In this document: in pieces, positions 33,890-39,910 of the stretch
Position numbering within the stretch: position 1 is the first letter of the stretch
Layout: every line of letters begins with the position of its first letter
From: Gammaproteobacteria bacterium UBA1119
GTDB lineage: Bacteria > Pseudomonadota > Gammaproteobacteria > Pseudomonadales > Azotimanducaceae
NCBI GenBank assembly: GCA_002313255.1
Contig: DCBA01000121.1
Span: 1-39,910 of the forward strand
DNA: 39,910 nt
Direction of reading: 5' to 3'
Program-made: the position numbers and the translations under genes
Notes under the pieces: model-generated
What the model was told of the DNA's origin: nothing
The model's database searches: none
Seen by the model: the letters and a program-made list of their open reading frames with translations, nothing else

Positions 33890-36736
33890 ATGAGTTCGTC
33901 ACTTACCGAAATCTCGGTGCAAGGCGCACGGACACACAATCTAAAGAACGTTAACCTGAACCTCCCAAGAGACAAGCTAATCGTCATTACGGGCTTATCG
34001 GGATCGGGAAAATCTTCTCTAGCTTTCGACACGCTTTATGCCGAAGGCCAACGACGCTACGTCGAATCTCTCTCGGCGTATGCTCGCCAGTTTCTATCAA
34101 TAATGGAAAAACCCGATGTGGATCACGTCGAAGGTTTATCGCCAGCAATCTCTATCGAGCAAAAATCGACCTCTCACAATCCTCGCTCGACGGTTGGGAC
34201 CATCACCGAAATATCCGACTACCTGCGTCTCTTATTCGCCCGCGTTGGCGAGCCTCAGTGCCCCGAACACGGGGACACATTGGACGCCCAAACAATCAGC
34301 CAAATGGTCGATCACGCGCTCGACCTCAACAGAGATGAGCAAATCATGGTCCTGGCCCCCGTCATCCAGGATCGTAAGGGTGAGCATAAACACGTTTTTG
34401 CCGAACTTATCGCAAATGGATTTATACGAGCAAGAATAAACGGGGTCATAGTCGATCTGGATCATCCGCCCGAACTAGAAAAAAACAAGAAACACAATAT
34501 CGAAGCTGTTGTCGATCGCGTGCGAATCCGTCCCGAGATGCAGCAACGATTGGCAGAATCCTTCGAGACAGCTCTGGACCTCGCCGGCGGAATCGCCATC
34601 GTAGCTCGTCCCAACGACGTCGACGCCGCAGAAGATATCGCGTTTTCGTCGCAGTTTGCATGCCCACTTTGCGGATACAGCATCGCCGATCTCGAGCCTA
34701 GACTGTTTTCCTTTAACAACCCAGCTGGTGCTTGCCAGGAGTGCGACGGTTTAGGAGTCAAACAGTACTTCGACCCTGATTTGGTAGTGACCGATTCGGC
34801 CGCTTCTCTCGCGGAAGGCGCGATTCGCGGTTGGGATCGACGTAACGTTTACTATTATCACCTGCTTTCATCGCTCGCTTCACACTACGGATTCGAGCTC
34901 GAAACACCATTCAGCCGCCTGAGGAAGAAACATAGGGAGGCAATTCTGTACGGATCTGGGGAGCAGAGAATTGACTTCAGTTATGTGAATGATCGAGGAG
35001 ACGTAATTCGGCGTCGACACCGATTCGAAGGTGTACTCCCAAACATGGAACGTCGCTTCCACGAAACCGAATCTAGTTTTGTCCGCGAAAATTTACAGAA
35101 ATATTTGACTGTAAGAGATTGTCCCGCCTGTCTTGGCACCCGTTTGCGAACGGAGGCACGCCACGTTTTTATCGATGGAACTGCATTACCAGAAGTAACA
35201 AGCGGGTCGGTTGAAAACACCTTAGAGTATTTCAACAAGCTCAAGTTAGATGGCCGCCGCGGCGCTATTGCAGAAAAAATCTTAAAAGAAATTCGGGTAC
35301 GACTGCAATTTTTAGTTGACGTTGGTCTCAATTATCTCAGCCTCGATCGCAACGCCGGCTCCCTATCCGGGGGAGAAGGTCAAAGAATCAGGCTGGCCAG
35401 TCAAATCGGCGCAGGATTGGTGGGTGTGATGTATATATTAGATGAGCCATCCATCGGTCTTCATCAGCGCGACAACGCCCGCCTCTTGCAGACGCTCACA
35501 CAACTACGAGATTTGGGTAATACCGTAATTGTAGTCGAGCACGACGAAGAAACTATCCGCACCGCTGATCACATCGTCGACATGGGTCCAGGCGCAGGTA
35601 TCCATGGTGGCTCCGTGGTCGCATCAGGACCTCTTGATGCAATATTGGGTTGCGAGTCCTCCATCACCGGCCAATTTTTGTCTGGAAAGCGATCCATAGA
35701 AGTTCCTCAAACTCGAAAGTCCTACGAAGCGTCCAAGAAATTGCGGTTAATCGACGCACATGGAAACAACCTCAAAAACGTAACCGTGGATATACCCATG
35801 GGGTTATTTACCTGCGTTACCGGAGTTTCCGGTTCAGGTAAATCAACTCTGATTAACCAGACCCTTTATCCGATCATATCCAGAGCCCTCAACGGAACGA
35901 GCTCTGTTAACCCCAAACCCTACGATGATATTGAAGGGCTTGAGTATCTGGATAAGGTGGTCGCTATCGACCAAAGCCCAATTGGACGAACCCCGCGCTC
36001 AAATCCTGCAACTTATACCGGTCTCTTCACGCCCATCCGAGAGCTCTTCGCACAGACGCAGGAAGCTAGAGCCCGTGGATATAAGCCTGGCCGGTTCAGC
36101 TTTAATGTCAAAGGAGGCCGCTGCGAAGCGTGTCAGGGAGATGGTGTAATCAAGGTCGAAATGCATTTCCTACCCGACGTTTACGTTCCATGCGACGCGT
36201 GTGCGGGGAAACGCTATAACAGGGAAACACTCGAAGTTCGTTACAAGTCAAAAAACATCCATGACGTTCTCGATATGACGGTCGAGGAAGCTTATCCGTT
36301 CTTCGAAGCAATACCTGTGCTTGCACGCAAACTAAAAACCATCGTTGATGTCGGCCTTTCATACGTACATCTTGGCCAGAGTGCGACAACTCTTTCCGGA
36401 GGGGAAGCGCAAAGGGTCAAACTATCCCGCGAGCTGTCTAAGCGGGGCACGGGAAAGACGCTTTATATTCTCGATGAGCCAACCACAGGCCTTCATTTCC
36501 GCGATATCCAGCAACTCCTGGAAGTCTTGCAACGACTTCGAAACGATGGGAATACCATTGTTGTTATCGAACACAACCTAGACGTCATTAAAACGGCGGA
36601 TTGGATCATTGACCTCGGTCCTGAGGGAGGATCAAGGGGCGGGGAGATTATTGCCTTCGGTACTCCAGAAGAGCTGGCTCTTCACAAGAAATCCCATACC
36701 GGTCAATTCCTAAATTCTGTTCTTAACGTCACGTGA
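33890..36736 (+). CDS. uvrA: Excinuclease ABC subunit A
   Basis: A 948-residue ATPase that finds DNA damage and loads UvrB. Two ABC modules are visible: Walker [10 protein letters not shown] near residue 32 and G-V-S-G-S-G-K-S-T near 645, with signatures L-S-G-G-E near 490 and 830. Zinc sites are C-P-L-C-G plus C-Q-E-C, and C-E-A-C plus C-D-A-C. The ATG at 33890 has AAGGA 11 bases upstream and matches the family start ([17 protein letters not shown]); a 37-codon upstream extension is rejected. Confidence 0.98.
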   Translation: MSSSLTEISVQGARTHNLKNVNLNLPRDKLIVITGLSGSGKSSLAFDTLYAEGQRRYVESLSAYARQFLSIMEKPDVDHVEGLSPAISIEQKSTSHNPRSTVGTITEISDYLRLLFARVGEPQCPEHGDTLDAQTISQMVDHALDLNRDEQIMVLAPVIQDRKGEHKHVFAELIANGFIRARINGVIVDLDHPPELEKNKKHNIEAVVDRVRIRPEMQQRLAESFETALDLAGGIAIVARPNDVDAAEDIAFSSQFACPLCGYSIADLEPRLFSFNNPAGACQECDGLGVKQYFDPDLVVTDSAASLAEGAIRGWDRRNVYYYHLLSSLASHYGFELETPFSRLRKKHREAILYGSGEQRIDFSYVNDRGDVIRRRHRFEGVLPNMERRFHETESSFVRENLQKYLTVRDCPACLGTRLRTEARHVFIDGTALPEVTSGSVENTLEYFNKLKLDGRRGAIAEKILKEIRVRLQFLVDVGLNYLSLDRNAGSLSGGEGQRIRLASQIGAGLVGVMYILDEPSIGLHQRDNARLLQTLTQLRDLGNTVIVVEHDEETIRTADHIVDMGPGAGIHGGSVVASGPLDAILGCESSITGQFLSGKRSIEVPQTRKSYEASKKLRLIDAHGNNLKNVTVDIPMGLFTCVTGVSGSGKSTLINQTLYPIISRALNGTSSVNPKPYDDIEGLEYLDKVVAIDQSPIGRTPRSNPATYTGLFTPIRELFAQTQEARARGYKPGRFSFNVKGGRCEACQGDGVIKVEMHFLPDVYVPCDACAGKRYNRETLEVRYKSKNIHDVLDMTVEEAYPFFEAIPVLARKLKTIVDVGLSYVHLGQSATTLSGGEAQRVKLSRELSKRGTGKTLYILDEPTTGLHFRDIQQLLEVLQRLRNDGNTIVVIEHNLDVIKTADWIIDLGPEGGSRGGEIIAFGTPEELALHKKSHTGQFLNSVLNVT

Positions 36737-36876
36737 AGTAATTTCGGTGACATTTGCGAAGCGCTCATGAATCGCAATTATTGTTGGCGCTCAACCTTGT
36801 CGGTCTGCTGATTGGCTTCAGAATCGACATCCGTATCTTGACTGGCCGGCCTCGTTTAAGGCTCGTCTTCCTGCTC

Positions 36877-37338
36877 TTATTTTTCGACCATTTCGGAATC
36901 CGCTTCTGCGATATTTTCCTCCGTGTCTCCACGTTTCTGATCATCGTCTTCGCGGGCAAAGGTGGATTCTTCGGTGTCCATTTGGCGTCCGACTAACTCG
37001 ACAAAGGCGAGTGGAGCGGAATCTCCGTGTCGGTTTCTGGTCTTTAAAATACGAGTGTAGCCGCCAGGGCGATCTTGGTATCGCGGCCCCAATTCGCCAA
37101 AAAGCTTGGCGACGGCAACCTTATCCCTCATACGGGAAAACGCGAGCCTACGATTCGCCACCGAATCAACTTTCCCGAGCGTTATTAGCGGTTCTGCCAC
37201 TCGCCGCAACTCCTTGGCTTTCGGTACGGTCGTTTTGATTATTTCGTGCTCGATCAGCGAAACGACCATGTTTACAAACATAGCTTTTCGATGAGCACTA
37301 GTTCGGTTTAGATGTCTGCCACTTTTTTTATGTCTCAT
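36877..37338 (-). CDS. rplQ: 50S ribosomal protein bL17
   Basis: A 153-residue bL17. The core is standard: [20 protein letters not shown], then [13 protein letters not shown], and [10 protein letters not shown], ending near F-V-E-L-V-G. About 28 extra, mostly acidic residues follow. The ATG at 37338 is the family start; ATGs three and six codons upstream are unlikely. It is the last gene of the alpha operon, 35 bases after rpoA, and converges on uvrA with a 140-base gap showing no clear terminator. Confidence 0.96.
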   Translation of the reverse strand: MRHKKSGRHLNRTSAHRKAMFVNMVVSLIEHEIIKTTVPKAKELRRVAEPLITLGKVDSVANRRLAFSRMRDKVAVAKLFGELGPRYQDRPGGYTRILKTRNRHGDSAPLAFVELVGRQMDTEESTFAREDDDQKRGDTEENIAEADSEMVEK

Positions 37339-37373
37339 ATCGATCATCCGACCCATTCAAACGCAATGGATTC

Positions 37374-38372
37374 TCACGTTACTGTAGTACCAGGCCGAAG
37401 ACTTGTCGGAGGCCAATTTTCAAGACGCATACCAAGAGACAATCCCCGTGAACTCAGAACTTCTTTTATTTCGGTAAGCGACTTCTTACCCAAATTAGGC
37501 GTTTTCAACAATTCAACTTCTGTTCGTTGGATGAGATCTCCAATGAAATAAATATTTTCGGCCTTGAGACAATTAGCTGATCTAACAGTGAGCTCCAAGT
37601 CATCGACGGGGCGTAAAAGAATAGGATCGACTTCATCCGTTATCTCCTCTACCTTCGAATCGCTCGTGGTGTCTAAATCCACGAACACGGCCAGCTGTTG
37701 TTGTAATACCGTTGCCGCCCTTCTTATCGCTTCTTCCGGGTCGACCGTCCCGTTGGATTCAATATCGATAATGAGTTTATCAAGGTCAGTACGTTGCTCG
37801 ACCCGGGCGTTTTCTACGGAATAAGAAACTCGTCGCATCGGACTATATGTCGCATCGAGTCGAAGCAGTCCAATCGGTCGTGTTTCATCTTCTTCGTCGC
37901 CTGTATATTCAGCGGCGACGTATCCGCGACCTCGTGTGATTTTAGCTTCAAGACGAATTTCACCCTTGTCGTTTAGAGTGCAGATCTCGTGACCTGGATT
38001 GGCGATTTCTACGTCCTGAGTCAACTGAAAATCTGCAGCTGTTACTACAGCTGGGCCGGTCTTCGATAAAGATACCGTGGCTTCGTCACCATGATGAAGC
38101 CGTACGGCCACCCCCTTTAGGTTCAACAATATGTTTAACACGTCTTCTTGAACCCCTTCGATTGAAGTGTATTCGTGCACCACTCCATCGATCTGTACTT
38201 CCGTAATCGCATAACCAGGCAAGGAAGACAGGAGGATACGTCTTAACGTATTACCTAACGTATGTCCAAACCCTCGTTCGAGTGGCTCTAAGGTAATTCG
38301 GGCGCGCGTCGAACTAATATCCTCGACGTCGATCCGCTGGGGTGTCAGTAATTCTGTTGCCGACTGTGACAT
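37374..38372 (-). CDS. rpoA: RNA polymerase alpha subunit
   Basis: A 332-residue alpha subunit. The N-terminal assembly domain has [27 protein letters not shown]. The C-terminal domain, which contacts UP elements and activators, begins after a linker at about 245 with [20 protein letters not shown]. The helix-hairpin-helix [13 protein letters not shown] follows. GGAGGAA precedes the ATG by 8 bases. Confidence 0.98.
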   Translation of the reverse strand: MSQSATELLTPQRIDVEDISSTRARITLEPLERGFGHTLGNTLRRILLSSLPGYAITEVQIDGVVHEYTSIEGVQEDVLNILLNLKGVAVRLHHGDEATVSLSKTGPAVVTAADFQLTQDVEIANPGHEICTLNDKGEIRLEAKITRGRGYVAAEYTGDEEDETRPIGLLRLDATYSPMRRVSYSVENARVEQRTDLDKLIIDIESNGTVDPEEAIRRAATVLQQQLAVFVDLDTTSDSKVEEITDEVDPILLRPVDDLELTVRSANCLKAENIYFIGDLIQRTEVELLKTPNLGKKSLTEIKEVLSSRGLSLGMRLENWPPTSLRPGTTVT

Positions 38373-38430
38373 AGGTCATTTCCTCCGCGTACGGGGCTCC
38401 ATGGAAAATAAAAGCTCTTCGTCGAAAAAG

Positions 38431-39054
38431 TTACTTCGAGTAAAGCTCCACGATGAGATTCTCATTGAATTCTGTAGGTAACTCAGATCTATCCGGGTGG
38501 CGCTTAAATACGGCCTCCATCTTCTCGATATTTACATCAACCCACTCGACGTCGCCTCTCTGCGCCGCTAACTCCATCGCCGATTGTATTCTGAGCTGGC
38601 CCTTCGCTTGCTCACCAACGGATATGATGTCATTCGGACTTATCTGATAAGACGCAATGTTGACGTCATCTCCGTTCACAAGGATCGCTTTATGTGAAAC
38701 GAGTTGACGAGACTCCGCTCTTGTCGAGCCAAAGCCAATGCGGTAGACCACATTATCCAGCCGACTTTCGAGAAGACGTAAAAGATTCTCTCCGGTCGCT
38801 CCTTTCTGACCATCGGCTTTCTTGTAATAGTTACGGAATTGCTTTTCGAGCACTCCATACATCCTTCGCACTTTCTGTTTCTCTCGCAATTGAACTGCGT
38901 AGTCACTCAGCCGCTGGCGCCGTGCAGAGCCATGTTGACCTGGAATCGTATCCGCCCGACATTTCGAATCGAGAGGCCGTACGCCACTTTTCAAAAATAA
39001 ATCCGTGCCTTCCCTGCGTGACAGTTTGAGCTTGGGTCCGAGATATCTAGCCAT
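38431..39054 (-). CDS. rpsD: 30S ribosomal protein uS4
   Basis: A 207-residue primary 16S rRNA-binding protein and translational repressor of the alpha operon in relatives. Marks are [31 protein letters not shown], and the S4 domain [14 protein letters not shown]. It is 15 bases after rpsK and 58 before rpoA. Confidence 0.98.
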   Translation of the reverse strand: MARYLGPKLKLSRREGTDLFLKSGVRPLDSKCRADTIPGQHGSARRQRLSDYAVQLREKQKVRRMYGVLEKQFRNYYKKADGQKGATGENLLRLLESRLDNVVYRIGFGSTRAESRQLVSHKAILVNGDDVNIASYQISPNDIISVGEQAKGQLRIQSAMELAAQRGDVEWVDVNIEKMEAVFKRHPDRSELPTEFNENLIVELYSK

Positions 39055-39069
39055 CGTTAATACCTATTC

Positions 39070-39456
39070 CTAAACACGTCTTTTCTTTGGCGGACGACAA
39101 CCGTTGTGAGGAATTGGTGTCACGTCGGAGATGCTATTAATTTTCAACCCGGCGCCATTCATCGCACGGATAGCTGACTCGCGACCCGGACCTGGCCCCT
39201 TAATGTAAACATCTACACTACTCATGCCGTGCGATTCTATTGTCGCCAGCGCAACCCGTTCTGCCGCAACCTGAGCCGCAAACGGCGTACTTTTCCTCGA
39301 ACCCCGAAACCCGGAACCACCCGAAGTCGCCCAACCCAGAGCATTACCCTGTCGATCTGTAATCGTGATTATCGTGTTGTTGAACGACGCATGCACGTGA
39401 GCGATGCCATCGGCGACGGTCCGCTTGCCTTTTCTAACTGGTGATACCTCAGCCAT
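39070..39456 (-). CDS. rpsK: 30S ribosomal protein uS11
   Basis: A 128-residue platform protein. It shows the [17 protein letters not shown] core, [16 protein letters not shown] and the conserved end [13 protein letters not shown]. It lies 2 bases after rpsM. Confidence 0.98.
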   Translation of the reverse strand: MAEVSPVRKGKRTVADGIAHVHASFNNTIITITDRQGNALGWATSGGSGFRGSRKSTPFAAQVAAERVALATIESHGMSSVDVYIKGPGPGRESAIRAMNGAGLKINSISDVTPIPHNGCRPPKKRRV

Positions 39457-39458
39457 GC

Positions 39459-39815
39459 TTATTTCCTTATAAGGCGTTTTGCACCTTTACGCGTCCGTGC
39501 ATTTGTACGGGTGCGCTGACCACGCACCGGCAAGCCCCGACGATGTCGAATTCCGCGCGTGCAACCAAGATCCATCAGACGTTTAACGTGCATTGACTCT
39601 TCTCTTCTCAAGTCGCCTTCGATCGGGAACTTATTGAGCTCATTGCGCAGTGCATCCAGATCATTTTCAGAGAGATTCTGGACGCGAACGAAAGGGTCGA
39701 CTCCCGCATTATCACAAATCTTCTTTGCTGAGGTTCTTCCAATACCGTATATGTACGTCAACGAAATTACCGCGTGACGGTTGTCGGGAATATTTATTCC
39801 TGCAATTCGAGCCAT
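39459..39815 (-). CDS. rpsM: 30S ribosomal protein uS13
   Basis: A 118-residue head protein that contacts the P-site tRNA and the large subunit. Marks are [45 protein letters not shown]. It lies 2 bases after the rpmJ stop. Confidence 0.98.
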   Translation of the reverse strand: MARIAGINIPDNRHAVISLTYIYGIGRTSAKKICDNAGVDPFVRVQNLSENDLDALRNELNKFPIEGDLRREESMHVKRLMDLGCTRGIRHRRGLPVRGQRTRTNARTRKGAKRLIRK

Positions 39816-39817
39816 CT

Positions 39818-39910
39818 CTATCCCTGCCTCTGTTTATGACGGGGTTCGGTCTTGCAAATAACCCGCACGGTACCTTTTCGACGTACGATCTTACAATCCC
39901 TACACATTTT
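39818..39910 (-). CDS. rpmJ: 50S ribosomal protein bL36, 3' part
   Basis: The last 30 codons and the stop are present; the start lies beyond the right edge. The sequence [19 protein letters not shown] followed by [11 protein letters not shown] is a complete zinc-ribbon bL36 end, with Cys-x2-Cys, Cys and His ligands. The window edge falls about 8 codons after the expected start. The order rpmJ-rpsM-rpsK-rpsD-rpoA-rplQ is canonical. Confidence 0.95.
   Translation of the reverse strand, partial: KMCRDCKIVRRKGTVRVICKTEPRHKQRQG

Noticed and set aside
1..39910. CRISPR array, insertion sequence, integrase, prophage or toxin-antitoxin pair
   Set aside because: No regularly spaced repeats, transposase or integrase motifs, terminal inverted repeats or phage genes were seen.

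Overview
The window comes from a gammaproteobacterium of moderate GC content, probably aquatic and free-living. The evidence is the housekeeping order: a divergent lolB/hemA pair followed by prfA-prmC-moeB; tRNA-Gln-prs-rplY-pth-ychF; nadD-rsfS-mrdA-rodA-mltB-rlpA-dacA-lipB; a divergent ssb/uvrA pair; and rpmJ-rpsM-rpsK-rpsD-rpoA-rplQ. LolB, RlpA and MltB point to an outer-membrane organism. The genus cannot be read from the sequence.

Layout. (1) 1-8316, minus strand: a urea scavenging operon, porin-urtABCDE-ureD-ureA-ureB. The porin, the five-part urea ABC transporter and the first urease genes are tightly packed, with 1- to 4-base overlaps at urtB/urtC, urtD/urtE and urtE/ureD. In front of the porin is a textbook sigma-54 promoter with two NtrC-type palindromes 22 bp apart upstream, so the pathway is very likely switched on by nitrogen limitation. 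The urtC gene ends in an out-of-frame second copy of part of itself. (2) 8355-14922, accessory: a secreted protein joining two dockerin-like calcium repeats, a glucose/sorbosone-dehydrogenase propeller and a cytochrome-like tail with two haem motifs; a large TonB-dependent receptor that also carries Asp-rich calcium-type loops; and a small orphan gene. (3) 14932-19632, minus strand: an RRM protein, ychF, pth, rplY, prs, tRNA-Gln(TTG) and lolB. The tRNA promoter has a duplicated -35 box. (4) 19705-23613, plus strand: hemA, prfA, prmC, moeB. (5) 23564-31982, minus strand: the cell-elongation and peptidoglycan cluster with lipB, rsfS, nadD and a stand-alone LON-domain protein. (6) 32032-36736: uppP with a coupled VOC-family gene, ssb with a 36-bp tandem repeat, and uvrA. 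(7) 36877-39910, minus strand: the end of the alpha ribosomal operon.

How the genes work together. The porin, UrtABCDE and urease would bring urea across both membranes and hydrolyse it to ammonia. MrdA (PBP2) and RodA polymerise and crosslink side-wall peptidoglycan, MltB, RlpA and DacA trim it, and UppP recycles the lipid carrier. Several genes often found in these clusters (ispE, rlmH, ybeD, lipA) are absent from their usual slots. I see no CRISPR array, insertion sequence, integrase or prophage. The clearest unusual items are the nitrogen-control region with a porin as first gene, the frame-shifted self-duplication at the end of urtC, the calcium-repeat/dehydrogenase/cytochrome fusion next to a calcium-loop TonB receptor, and the duplicated -35 box at tRNA-Gln.
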